DNA of 64,000 nt from assembly GCA_965229335.1 (NCBI GenBank), contig OZ245874.1, forward strand, positions 4,216,001 to 4,280,000. The letters are read 5' to 3'. The position numbers were made by a program, and so were the translations under genes. This DNA comes from JAFKFH01 sp017307375 (GTDB taxonomy: Bacteria; Pseudomonadota; Alphaproteobacteria; Ferrovibrionales; Ferrovibrionaceae). Shown piece by piece: positions 24,433 to 32,519 of the stretch (position 1 is the stretch's first letter; each line of letters starts with the position of its first letter). The notes below the pieces were generated by a model, which was given only the letters and a program-made list of their open reading frames with translations, did no database searches and was not told the origin of the DNA.

Positions 24433-25689
24433 CTACAGGAAGCGGAAGGCGACCAGGGCCACGATCGTCGGCGGCAGCGCCCCGGCCAGCAGGTAGAGGG
24501 CGTTGACCGTCTCGTGCTCGAATTTCGGGCGCAGGATGGCGATGCCGGCCGGATTGGGGGCGTTGGCGATGATGGTGAGGCCGCCGCCGGTCACCGCGCC
24601 GGCGACCAGCGCATACTTGAATTCCGGCGACAGCCCCTCGACCAGCGAGCCGAGATAGGTCAGCGCGGCATTGTCGGTCACCGCGGTCAGGGCGGTGGCG
24701 CCGAAGAACACCGCGTCGCTCGACATCGCCAGCAGCACCGGCTGCAGCCACCATTGCTGCTGGCCGCCGAGCACGACGAGACCGGCCAGGAAGAACGCGA
24801 CCAGCAGGCCTTCGCGCAGGATCAGCCGGTTCTGGAACCGCTCGTAGGCATGGGCGACCCCCAGGAAGAACAGGAACATCCCCATGAAGATGACGGGATG
24901 GTGGGCGAACACGACGACCCCGGCCAGGAACGCCAGATGCAGCGCCACCAGCGCCCAGGGCACGTCGGCACGGCCGGGAACGCTCATCGCCGGGGGCAGC
25001 CGGCGCAGTTCGCGCTGGAACAGCACGGTCACCGCCGCCGCGTTCACCACCACCGCCAGCGCCGCCTTCCAGCCGAAGTTCGACACCATGAACGCCATGT
25101 CCCAGCCCCACTTCCCGGCCACCATCAGCACCGGCGGGGCGGCGAACGGCGTCAGCGTGCCGCCGATCGAGATGTTGACGAACAGCACGCCGAGGGTGGC
25201 GTAGCGAAAGCGGGTCGACATGTCGCGGGCGAAAAAGCGGTCGCGCAGCACCAGCGCGGCCAGCGTCATCGCCGCCGGCTCGGTGATGAACGACCCCAGC
25301 AGCGGCACCAGGAACAGGACCAGGAAATACATCGCCACCGGCTCGGCCACCGGCAGCAGCCGGGCGCCGCCGCGCACGCAGGCCTGCGCCAGTTGCAGCA
25401 CCGGCCGGGTGCCGGCGATCACCATGATCGCGAAAACGAACATCGGCTCGGTGAAGTTGCGGCTTTCCAGATAGCCGATGGCCGCGCCGCTGCCCTGGAC
25501 GGCGAAGATGAACATCACCAGGACCATCGCCCAGAAGCCGAAGACCACCTCGACCTCGGCCAGCAGATGCCACAGCCCGGCATGGGCCGGGCGGCGCTGG
25601 GCGAGGTTTTCGAAGAACTTGGTCGAGAAGGTATGGACGAGGGCAACGGCAAACAGCGCGGCACCGATCAGTTCGATCGTGGTCGGCAT
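24433..25689 (-). CDS. Putative Na+/H+ antiporter (DUF1504-type)
   Basis: This 418-residue polytopic inner-membrane protein has about eleven hydrophobic segments. The stretches TEPAAMTLAALVL, LFVNISIGGTLTPFAAPPVLMVA, ALTAVTDNAALTYLGSLV and GGGLTIIANAPNPAGIAIL match the ArsB/NhaD-like ion-transporter superfamily member annotated as a putative Na+/H+ antiporter. The start at ATG 25689 has GGGAGA upstream; an upstream frame of 65 residues is not membrane-like. Substrate specificity is inferred from family only. Confidence 0.82.
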   Translation of the reverse strand: MPTTIELIGAALFAVALVHTFSTKFFENLAQRRPAHAGLWHLLAEVEVVFGFWAMVLVMFIFAVQGSGAAIGYLESRNFTEPMFVFAIMVIAGTRPVLQLAQACVRGGARLLPVAEPVAMYFLVLFLVPLLGSFITEPAAMTLAALVLRDRFFARDMSTRFRYATLGVLFVNISIGGTLTPFAAPPVLMVAGKWGWDMAFMVSNFGWKAALAVVVNAAAVTVLFQRELRRLPPAMSVPGRADVPWALVALHLAFLAGVVVFAHHPVIFMGMFLFFLGVAHAYERFQNRLILREGLLVAFFLAGLVVLGGQQQWWLQPVLLAMSSDAVFFGATALTAVTDNAALTYLGSLVEGLSPEFKYALVAGAVTGGGLTIIANAPNPAGIAILRPKFEHETVNALYLLAGALPPTIVALVAFRFL

Positions 25690-25889
25690 GAAATCTCCCA
25701 GGCCAGGCAAGACAAGCGCGGTGCAATCTAGCCGCCGCAGGCTGACATGGCCAGAAAGACCGGCAAGGCACGCTGGATTTTCGCCGCAGCTATACCGACG
25801 ATCTATGCCGGAAGTCATGCCCGCCCTGCCCGGCCGGCCGATCTGTTCTATGCTGCGGCCGTTCGACATCTGCCGGAGGACCAAACGCC

Positions 25890-26285
25890 GTGAGCAAGCC
25901 CCGCCCGATCGACTACGCCGAGGCCGGACCCGAGGTCCGCGCCGTCTATGACGAGATCAAGGCCGCGCGCGGCGTGGCCGACGTCAACAATTTCTGGAAA
26001 TACCTCGCCAACGATCCGGCCGGCCTGCGCCGCACCTGGGACTCGCTGCGCCAGGTGATGGGGCCGGGCGCGCTGCCCCCTGTCGTCAAGGAAATGATCT
26101 ATCTCGCCGTCAGCGTCACCAATGCCTGCGACTACTGCATCGCCAGCCATGGCGCGGCGGCCGCCCGGGCCGGCATGACGCCCGAGATGTTCGGCGAACT
26201 GATGGCGATCGTCGGCATGGCCAACGAGACCAACCGGCTGGCCGCGGGCTACCGCGTGCCGGTCGACCCGATGTTCGACGCTTAG
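25890..26285 (+). CDS. AhpD-like / carboxymuconolactone decarboxylase family protein
   Basis: The 131-residue all-helical protein has the CxxC redox motif in NACDYCIASHGAAA, plus the downstream His, as in AhpD-type alkylhydroperoxidase cores. It may reduce peroxides or act as a small thiol-disulfide protein. The start codon is GTG at 25890 with GGAGG about 10 bases upstream. Its stop overlaps the convergent kinase stop. Confidence 0.88.
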   Translation: MSKPRPIDYAEAGPEVRAVYDEIKAARGVADVNNFWKYLANDPAGLRRTWDSLRQVMGPGALPPVVKEMIYLAVSVTNACDYCIASHGAAAARAGMTPEMFGELMAIVGMANETNRLAAGYRVPVDPMFDA

Positions 26286-27622
26286 CGGGCCTTGTCGCCC
26301 GGAAAGCGCAGGCTGGCTTCGAAGCCCGCCCTGCCGCCGGTCCGCGGCGATCTCAGCACCAGCCGGCCGCCGATGCGGTCGGCGATGGTGGCGGCGATCG
26401 ACAGGCCGATCCCGCTGCCCCGGCCGGGTTGTCCGCCCCGCTCGAAGCGCTGGGAAAGCCGGGCCAGCAGCGCTTCGGGCACGACCGGGCCGTCATTGGC
26501 GACCGTCAGCGTGCCGTCCGGCGACAGGTGGACGTCGACCGGCGCCGCCGGGTCGCCATGACGCAACGCATTCTCGACCAGGTTGCGGCAGACGATGCCC
26601 ACCGCATCCGGATCGACCCGCGACGGGACCAGCGCATCGGGTAGATCGAGCCGCAGGCGGCCCGGCGGTTCGGCGGCGCCGATATCGCCGGCGACGATGG
26701 CGACGGTTTCCCGCAGATCGGCCTGCGCCTCCCCCTCGAGCCGCCCGCCTTCGGCGCGCGCCAGTTGCATCAGGCGTTCGGCGCGCCGGGCCAGTTGCTT
26801 CAGCGCCGCCTCGATCTCGGCGCCCCGCCGCGCCGTGGCCGGCTCGGCCGTCTCCTTGCGGATCCGCTGGGCCTGGGCGATCGCGCCGGCCAGCGGCGTC
26901 CGCAGTTCGTGGGCGGTGTTGGCCGCCAGGCTGCGCTCGGCCTCGAACGCGGCGCGCAGTCTTTCGAGCACCGCGTTCATCGTCGCGGCCAGCGGGACGA
27001 TCTCGCTGGGCAGGTCGCCGGCGGCGACGGGGGCGAGGTCGCGTTCGCTGCGCGTTTCCAGCTGCTCGCGGAACCGGCGCAGCGGCCGGGTGCCGCTTCT
27101 GACCGCGAAGGCGATCGCGGCGAAGGCCGGCGGCAGCACCAGCAGCACCGAGAAACCCAGCGCCATCTGCATCTCGCGGACGATGCCGTCCTGATGGGCC
27201 AGGCTGCGCGCGACCGTGACGATGACGCTGCCCTGCAAGGCTTCCTCGCTGTAGAGGCGATAGCCCGCCGTACGCCGGAAACCGGGACCGTCATAAGGCG
27301 GGAAGGCCGCGGGGTCGGCGGCATGCGAGCGGATGAGGATCTGCCCCTTGTCGTCGCGAACGACATAGGTCAGGCGTTCGTCATGGCTGCGGATCGCGGC
27401 GAGGCGCTGGGTCGCGGCATCGCCCTCTTCCCGCCCGACGATGTCGAGCACCGCCAGCGGCAGCAGGCGCTGGGCCGTCTCCTGCAGCGAGGAATCGAAG
27501 ACTTCCCCGATCTCGTGGCGCAGGAACATCGCCGTGGCCCAGGCCGCGCCCGCCCAGATCACCAGCAGGATCGCCCCGAGCGACAGCAGCAGCCGGCCCT
27601 GGAGGCTGCGCGGCCCCCTCAT
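26282..27622 (-). CDS. Sensor histidine kinase (QseC-like)
   Basis: The 446-residue membrane kinase has TM1 (about residues 9-33), a periplasmic sensor of roughly 130 residues, TM2 (about 166-188) and a HAMP region. The H box is ANTAHELRTPLAGA, followed by N box NLVENALRHG and G2 GRGSGIGLSIA. It overlaps the response-regulator gene as ATGA. Its position facing the PepSY-DUF2271-flavoreductase-ApbE genes suggests it senses a periplasmic redox or metal cue for that set. The signal itself cannot be read from the sequence. Confidence 0.93.
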   Translation of the reverse strand: MRGPRSLQGRLLLSLGAILLVIWAGAAWATAMFLRHEIGEVFDSSLQETAQRLLPLAVLDIVGREEGDAATQRLAAIRSHDERLTYVVRDDKGQILIRSHAADPAAFPPYDGPGFRRTAGYRLYSEEALQGSVIVTVARSLAHQDGIVREMQMALGFSVLLVLPPAFAAIAFAVRSGTRPLRRFREQLETRSERDLAPVAAGDLPSEIVPLAATMNAVLERLRAAFEAERSLAANTAHELRTPLAGAIAQAQRIRKETAEPATARRGAEIEAALKQLARRAERLMQLARAEGGRLEGEAQADLRETVAIVAGDIGAAEPPGRLRLDLPDALVPSRVDPDAVGIVCRNLVENALRHGDPAAPVDVHLSPDGTLTVANDGPVVPEALLARLSQRFERGGQPGRGSGIGLSIAATIADRIGGRLVLRSPRTGGRAGFEASLRFPGDKAR

Positions 27623-28278
27623 GCCGGGGCCAGCCGATACCCCAGCCCGCGCTCGGTCCGGATCAGCTCGGCGCCGAGCTTCTTGCGCAGCCGGCTGACA
27701 TGCACCTCGATCGTGTTGCTGTCGATCTCGGTGTCGAAATCGTAGAGCTTCTCTTCCAGCTGCGCCTTCGACAGGATCTGGCCGGGGCGGGCCAGGAAGG
27801 CGTCGAGCAGCGCCCATTCGCGGGCGGTCAGCTGCACCGGGCGCCCGGCGCGGCTCAGGCTGCGCCGGGCGATGTCGATATCGAGCGCGCCATGGCGGAT
27901 GATCGGGTTGGGATTGCCGGCATAGCGCCGCGCCACCGAGCCGATGCGGGCGGAAAGTTCGTCGAGGTCGAACGGCTTGACGAGGTAGTCGTCGGCCCCC
28001 GCCTTCAACCCGGCGATGCGGTCCGACACCTGGTCCAGCGCGGTCAGGATGATCACCGGCGTCGCCTCGCCCGCCGCCCTCAGCGACTTCAGGAACGGGA
28101 TGCCGAGACCATCGGGCAGCATGAGGTCGAGCAGGACCAGATCGTGATGCGCGGCCGCCAGGGCGTCGCGCGCGGCATCCAGGCGCGTCACCCAGTCGAC
28201 GGAATGACCGTCCGCCACGATCTGGTCGCGCACCGCCGCGCCCAGCACGGCATCGTCCTCGACAAGCAGCATACGCAT
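27619..28278 (-). CDS. OmpR-family response regulator (QseB-like)
   Basis: The 219-residue protein has a receiver domain with phospho-Asp 51 (LVLLDLMLP), acidic pocket EDD (residues 7-9) and Lys in VKPFDLDEL. The winged-helix effector domain includes VQLTAREWALLDAFLARPG...SNTIEVHVSRLRKKLG. It is co-transcribed with the downstream kinase. Candidate binding sites (tandem CTGA(C/A)G, 11-bp period) lie upstream of its own gene and of the facing genes, so autoregulation is likely. Confidence 0.95.
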   Translation of the reverse strand: MRMLLVEDDAVLGAAVRDQIVADGHSVDWVTRLDAARDALAAAHHDLVLLDLMLPDGLGIPFLKSLRAAGEATPVIILTALDQVSDRIAGLKAGADDYLVKPFDLDELSARIGSVARRYAGNPNPIIRHGALDIDIARRSLSRAGRPVQLTAREWALLDAFLARPGQILSKAQLEEKLYDFDTEIDSNTIEVHVSRLRKKLGAELIRTERGLGYRLAPA

Positions 28279-28322
28279 GGTCCAACGCCTTCCACGGCCA
28301 CGCCCATTCCTGGCAGGTCATC

Positions 28323-28372
28323 CTGACGGCCGGCTGACGCGACGCGGGAGGCGCGCTTCAGCCTGCCGTCAG
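28323..28372. promoter_or_regulatory. Tandem response-regulator boxes, divergent promoter region
   Basis: Site A has CTGACG at 28323-28328 and 28334-28339. Site B is in the opposite orientation, with CTTCAG at 28356-28361 and CGTCAG at 28367-28372 (CTGACG-N5-CTGAAG on the minus strand). Both have the 11-bp repeat period used by OmpR-family dimers. They lie between the regulator start (28278) and the PepSY gene (28422). Confidence 0.65.
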
Positions 28373-28421
28373 CTTCGGCCCGCAGGATGGCGGCAAGTCC
28401 TCGAAAAGGGAGTCATGGCGC

Positions 28422-28727
28422 ATGCGCCCGGCGTTGACAATTCTCGCCTTTGTCGCGGCCTTCCAGGCCGGCGCCGCCCTGGCAGGCGACAAATGCTCGG
28501 TGCCGATGGCCGACTGGCAGCCGCGGGAGGCCGTCGCGGCGCTGGCGGCACGGCAGGGCTGGTCGGTGCGGCGGATCAAGATCGACGACGGCTGCTACGA
28601 AATCCAGGGCAGCGACGGCGACTCACGGCGGCTCGAGGCGACCGTTCATCCGTCGACCCTGGAAATTCTCGCGATCGAATTCAAGGACAAGGACGATCGC
28701 AGCCGGCGCCGGAACAAGCCATCCTGA
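28422..28727 (+). CDS. Periplasmic PepSY-domain protein
   Basis: The 101-residue product has a signal peptide (residues 1-21, cut likely after AALA) and one PepSY domain: WQPREAVAALAARQGWSVRRIKIDDGCYEI...LEATVHPSTLEILAIEF. Two Cys (residues 25 and 58) could form a disulfide. Small PepSY proteins of this type are frequent next to OmpR-type two-component systems and flavin or haem electron-transfer proteins. AAGGGAG precedes the ATG. It is the first gene facing the two-component operon. Confidence 0.88.
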   Translation: MRPALTILAFVAAFQAGAALAGDKCSVPMADWQPREAVAALAARQGWSVRRIKIDDGCYEIQGSDGDSRRLEATVHPSTLEILAIEFKDKDDRSRRRNKPS

Positions 28728-28740
28728 CCGCCCTGCCCGG

Positions 28741-28796
28741 TCGCTTCCTGACGCCAGGCTGAAGCGGAAACGCCGGCTGCGTCAGGAAGCGATCAG
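28741..28796. promoter_or_regulatory. Third response-regulator box within a 14-bp inverted repeat
   Basis: Site C has CTGACG (28748-28753) and CTGAAG (28759-28764), again with 11-bp period; its 17-base core matches site B at 16 of 17 positions. It lies in a perfect inverted repeat with arms 28741-28754 and 28779-28792 and a 24-nt loop. The right arm supplies a further CGTCAG and, 11 bp on, a degenerate GATCAG. The location between the PepSY gene and the DUF2271 gene suggests a second promoter. The hairpin could alternatively act as a terminator or attenuator. Confidence 0.6.
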
Positions 28797-28840
28797 CCGG
28801 GGCTGGCAGAACCGGGGTCAGTGAAACCGGAGGTCCTGCC

Positions 28841-28894
28841 ATGAATACTGAATTCGCCCCGCGGCTTTGGTCGCACGAGGATGATGCGCGATGA
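28841..28894 (+). CDS. 17-codon leader ORF coupled to the DUF2271 gene
   Basis: GGAGG (28829-28833) sits seven bases before ATG 28841. The frame encodes MNTEFAPRLWSHEDDAR, and its stop TGA overlaps the next gene's ATG as ATGA at 28891. This is a stronger ribosome site than the one directly before the DUF2271 start, so translation of that gene may depend on it. It may be a leader peptide or simply a coupling device. Confidence 0.5.
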   Translation: MNTEFAPRLWSHEDDAR

Positions 28895-29358
28895 AAAGGA
28901 TGCTCGCCGTCCTGGCGCTGACCACCGCCCTGGTCTGTCCCGGCCTCGCCATGGCGCGGCCGGTGACGCTCACCACCACGTTGAAGAACTATGGCGGCAA
29001 CGGCGCCTATGTCGCGATCTACCTGACCGATGCCAACGGCGCGTATGCCCGGACGCTGTGGGTCGCCGGCCGCAAGGCGAAGTACTACGAGCATCTGAGC
29101 GACTGGTATCGGGCGACCGGCGGCCGCGGCGCGATCGACGGCATCACCGGCGCCAGCGTCGGTTCCGGACGCACGCTCGAGGTCTCGGTCGAGCTGGCCG
29201 ACGCGCTGTTCGATGCCGGTTACACCGTGCATGTCGACACGGCGGTCGAGGACATGCGCGACGCCCCGAACGAGATCGCGGTGCCGCTGACCAAGGCGGC
29301 CAGCGGACAGACTGTGCCGGGTCGCCGTTACGTCGCCGGCTTCGGCTATCGCCTGTAG
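28891..29358 (+). CDS. Periplasmic DUF2271 protein with flavinylation-like motif
   Basis: This 155-residue protein has a signal peptide (residues 1-22, ending AMA) and a DUF2271 domain: VTLTTTLKNYGGNGAYVAIYLTDANG, then LSDWYR and IAVPLTKAAS. Residues 83-89 read D-G-I-T-G-A-S, close to the D-x-x-(S/T)-G-A-(T/S) site at which ApbE attaches FMN, with Ser 89 as the candidate acceptor. An ApbE gene lies 2.2 kb downstream in the same transcription unit. I infer that this is a periplasmic flavoprotein accepting electrons from the reductase encoded next. Confidence 0.85.
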   Translation: MKRMLAVLALTTALVCPGLAMARPVTLTTTLKNYGGNGAYVAIYLTDANGAYARTLWVAGRKAKYYEHLSDWYRATGGRGAIDGITGASVGSGRTLEVSVELADALFDAGYTVHVDTAVEDMRDAPNEIAVPLTKAASGQTVPGRRYVAGFGYRL

Positions 29359-29365
29359 GTCGCCG

Positions 29366-31573
29366 ATGATCCGCACCGCGCATCGCTGGCCCGGCATTGC
29401 CGCGCTGGCGCTCGTCGTCACGCTGTCGCTCAGCGGCGCGGCACTGTCCGTGTTCCCCGCAGCCGAGCGCCTCGTCGCCCCGCAGGCGGCACCGGGCATG
29501 AGCGTCGCCGAACTGGCGGCCGGCCTGCAGGCCGCCCATCCGGGGATCGAGCAGATCAGGCGCGCGCCGTCGGGCAGGATCACCGCCTACTGGACCGATG
29601 ACGGTGTCGCCGGTTCTGCCGTGATCGACCCGGTCACGGCGACGGCGGTGGCGGCCGCCGCGCCGGATCCGCTGGAGCAGTGGCTGACCAACCTGCACCG
29701 TGCCTTGTTCCTGGGCGATGCCGGCCGCATCGGCGCCGCCGGCGGCGCGGCGATCATGCTGCTGCTGACCCTCTCGGGCAGCCTGCTGGTCGCGCGCCGC
29801 GTCGGCGGCTGGCGACGCTGGTTCCGGCCGCTGAGGGGTCCGCTGCCGGGCCGCATCCATACCGAGATGGCACGGCTGGCGGTTCCCGGCCTGCTGCTGT
29901 CGTCGGTGACGGCGCTGTGGCTTGCGGCATCGACCTTCGGGCTTCTCCCCGACCAGGGCGCACCGCCCCGGCCCATCCCGCCCGCCAGCGGCCTGACCGG
30001 GGCGCCGGTCGCCGAAATCCCGGCGCTCGTGTCCACCCCTGTCGCCAGCCTGCGCCGGCTCGACTTCCCGGCCGCCGGCGACAGCACCGACGTCTTCACC
30101 CTGAAGACCAGCCAGGGCACCGCCCACGTCGACCAGGGCACGGGCGCGACGCTCGGCTGGTCGGAAGGCGGATGGTGGGCGCAGGCTTCCGAAACCGTCT
30201 ACATGCTGCATACCGGGCGGGGCGCGCCGGTCCTGGCGCTGCTGCTCGGCGCCACCGCCCTCGCCGTGCCGGCAATGGGCGCCACCGGCCTCGCGGTCTG
30301 GCTCGCCGCACGCCGCGGCAAGCCCCGCATCACCGGCAATGCCGCCGCGGCGCCGGCCGAAACCGTGATCCTGGTCGGCAGCGAGGGCGGCAGCACCTGG
30401 GGATTTGCGGCGACGCTACACCGGGCACTGACCCACGCGGGACAGCTTGTCCATGTCGCGCCGATGTCGTCCTTCGACCCGGCGCGCACCGCCGCCGCGC
30501 GCCGCTACCTGATCCTGGCCGCGACCTATGGCGACGGCGCCGCGCCCGCCTCCGCCGATCGCTTCCTGGACCGCCTCGCCGGCATGGCCGCGGCGCCGGC
30601 GGCGCCGCTGGCCGTGCTGGGATTCGGGGACAGCGGCTTTCCCGATTTCTGCGGCTATGCGCGCCGGGTCGAGGCTGCCGCCCGGGCCAAGGGGTGGCAG
30701 CCGCTGCTGCCGTTCGCCACCGTGGATCGCCAGTCGCCTCAGGCCTTCGCCCGCTGGGGCAGCGCCCTCGGCGCGGCGCTCGGCATCGCCCTGGAACTCG
30801 ACCATCGGCCGGCCCCGCCGGCGACCGTGCCGCTCACCCTCGTCGCGCGCCGCGAGTTCGGCCGGGACGTGCAGGCACCCGCGACCATCCTTCGGTTCGC
30901 CATCCCCCGCACGTCCTTCGCGGCCTGCCTGTCGGGCAGCGGTTTTGCGCGGTTCCAGGCCGGCGATCTGCTCGGCATCGTGCCTGCGGGCTCGACCGTA
31001 CCGCGCTTCTATTCGCTGGCTTCCGGCAGCGACGACGGCTTTCTCGAAATCGCGGTGCGCAGACAGGCCGGCGGTCTCTGCTCGGGTCAACTGACGACGC
31101 TGCCCTGCGGCGGCAAGGTCGATGCCTTCCTGCGCCGCAACCCGCAGTTTCACGCCGGGAACGCCGCCACGCCGCTTGTGCTGGTCGGCGCCGGCACGGG
31201 CATCGCGCCGCTGGCCGGCTTCGTGCGCGCCAATACCCGACGTCGCGCGATCCATCTGTTCTTCGGCATGCGCCACCCCGACAGCGACTTCCTCTACGGG
31301 GACGCGCTGACGGGCTGGCTTGCCGACGGCAGGCTCGCGACGCTCACGACCGCATCGTCGCGCGGCGCAAGCCCCCGCCATGTCCAGGACGCGCTCGCCG
31401 CCGATCCGACGGCGATCCTGGATGCCGTCCGCCATGGCGGACGGATCATGGTCTGCGGGGGCAGGGCGATGGCTGCCGGCGTCGCCGAAGCGATCGCGCG
31501 ACTGCTGGAACGCCAAGGCCTTTCGCTGGCGCAGCTGAGAACCGAGGGGCGCTATGTCGAAGACGTCTACTGA
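29366..31573 (+). CDS. PepSY-TM / flavodoxin / FAD-NAD(P) reductase fusion
   Basis: The 735-residue inner-membrane reductase has an N-terminal PepSY-associated membrane part (residues 1-320, four hydrophobic spans near 10-30, 123-144, 170-192 and 286-313). His 6, 111, 165 and 282 lie at span ends and could bind haem or position cofactors. A flavodoxin-like FMN domain (about 333-480; VILVGSEGGSTWGFA, AATYGDGAAPASADRF) follows. The last part is a ferredoxin-reductase module (about 490-735) with PRFYSLASGS for FAD and LVGAGTGIAPLAGF for NAD(P)H. The arrangement resembles sulfite-reductase flavoprotein subunits fused to a PepSY membrane anchor. It should move electrons from cytoplasmic NAD(P)H toward the periplasm. 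It overlaps apbE by 20 bp. Confidence 0.9.
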   Translation: MIRTAHRWPGIAALALVVTLSLSGAALSVFPAAERLVAPQAAPGMSVAELAAGLQAAHPGIEQIRRAPSGRITAYWTDDGVAGSAVIDPVTATAVAAAAPDPLEQWLTNLHRALFLGDAGRIGAAGGAAIMLLLTLSGSLLVARRVGGWRRWFRPLRGPLPGRIHTEMARLAVPGLLLSSVTALWLAASTFGLLPDQGAPPRPIPPASGLTGAPVAEIPALVSTPVASLRRLDFPAAGDSTDVFTLKTSQGTAHVDQGTGATLGWSEGGWWAQASETVYMLHTGRGAPVLALLLGATALAVPAMGATGLAVWLAARRGKPRITGNAAAAPAETVILVGSEGGSTWGFAATLHRALTHAGQLVHVAPMSSFDPARTAAARRYLILAATYGDGAAPASADRFLDRLAGMAAAPAAPLAVLGFGDSGFPDFCGYARRVEAAARAKGWQPLLPFATVDRQSPQAFARWGSALGAALGIALELDHRPAPPATVPLTLVARREFGRDVQAPATILRFAIPRTSFAACLSGSGFARFQAGDLLGIVPAGSTVPRFYSLASGSDDGFLEIAVRRQAGGLCSGQLTTLPCGGKVDAFLRRNPQFHAGNAATPLVLVGAGTGIAPLAGFVRANTRRRAIHLFFGMRHPDSDFLYGDALTGWLADGRLATLTTASSRGASPRHVQDALAADPTAILDAVRHGGRIMVCGGRAMAAGVAEAIARLLERQGLSLAQLRTEGRYVEDVY

Positions 31574-32519
31574 TCGCGGTCGTCACACCCTCAACGGGCC
31601 GACCATGGGCACGCGCTGGTCTGCGGTGATCCATGCGGCTGGCGGCTTCGACATCGCCGCCACCCGGCAGGCACTGCAAGCGGCGGTGGACGAGGTCGAC
31701 GCACAGATGTCGACATGGCGGCCCGACAGCGACCTCATGCGCCTGAACCGCGCGGCGGTCGGCGAGACGGTGGCCGTCCCGCCGGCACTGCTGGCCGTGC
31801 TGACGCTGGCGCTGGCGATCGGCCGGAGATCCGGCGGTGCCTTCGACATCGGGGTCGGCGACGTCGTCTCCGCCTGGGGTTTCGGTCCCGATGCCGCGGA
31901 ACCGGCGCTGATCCGTGCGGCCCTGGCCGCCCGCCGCCCGCCCGCCTTCGAGGCCATCGAACTCGGCCGCGGCACGGTTAGGAAATTGTCGCCCCTGCGC
32001 CTCGACCTCAACGGCATCGCCAAGGGCTACGGCGTGGACCGCCTGGCGGAGACGCTGGCCGGCCTCGGCATCGACCGCGGCCTGGTCGGCATCGACGGCG
32101 AGATGCGCGCCATCGCCAGCAGCGACGACGACGAGGGCTGGACCATCGCGGTCGAGCAGCCGGACCCCGACCGTCGGGCGCCGCACTCGCGGCTGTGGCT
32201 CGCGGCGGGCGCGGTGGCCACGTCGGGCGACTACCGGCACTGGGTCGAGGTGCAGGGGCGGCGATTGTCGCATACCGTCGACCCACGCCGCGGCGCGCCG
32301 CTGCCGGATGCGCCGGCATCGGTCACGGTGCTGGCGCCGACCTGCGCCGCCGCCGATGCCTGGGCCACGGCACTGATGGTCCTCGGCCCCGAGAATGGGG
32401 GCGCGCTCGCCGTGCGGCAGGGCCTGGATGCGCTGTTCCTGCTGCGCGGCAAAGACGGTAGGCTGCGCGCCCGGGGCTTCGGGCCGGTGTTCGCGTTGCA
32501 GCAAGGAAATCATTCATGA
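31554..32519 (+). CDS. apbE: FAD:protein FMN transferase
   Basis: The 321-residue ApbE-type enzyme transfers FMN from FAD to Ser/Thr of target flavoproteins. Characteristic stretches are GPTMGTRWSA near the N-terminus, DLNGIAKGYGVDRLAETL, GDYRHW, SHTVDPRRGAPL and AADAWATALMVLG with the Mg-binding Asp. No signal peptide or lipobox is seen, so export would be by a non-standard route or the enzyme acts in the cytoplasm before target export. CGAGGGG precedes the ATG. The nearby DUF2271 protein is the obvious candidate substrate. Confidence 0.93.
   Translation: MSKTSTDRGRHTLNGPTMGTRWSAVIHAAGGFDIAATRQALQAAVDEVDAQMSTWRPDSDLMRLNRAAVGETVAVPPALLAVLTLALAIGRRSGGAFDIGVGDVVSAWGFGPDAAEPALIRAALAARRPPAFEAIELGRGTVRKLSPLRLDLNGIAKGYGVDRLAETLAGLGIDRGLVGIDGEMRAIASSDDDEGWTIAVEQPDPDRRAPHSRLWLAAGAVATSGDYRHWVEVQGRRLSHTVDPRRGAPLPDAPASVTVLAPTCAAADAWATALMVLGPENGGALAVRQGLDALFLLRGKDGRLRARGFGPVFALQQGNHS

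Noticed and set aside
28841..28894. Reading the leader ORF as a confirmed gene
   Set aside because: Kept only at moderate confidence. A strong ribosome site and ATGA overlap are suggestive, but a 17-residue frame can arise by chance.
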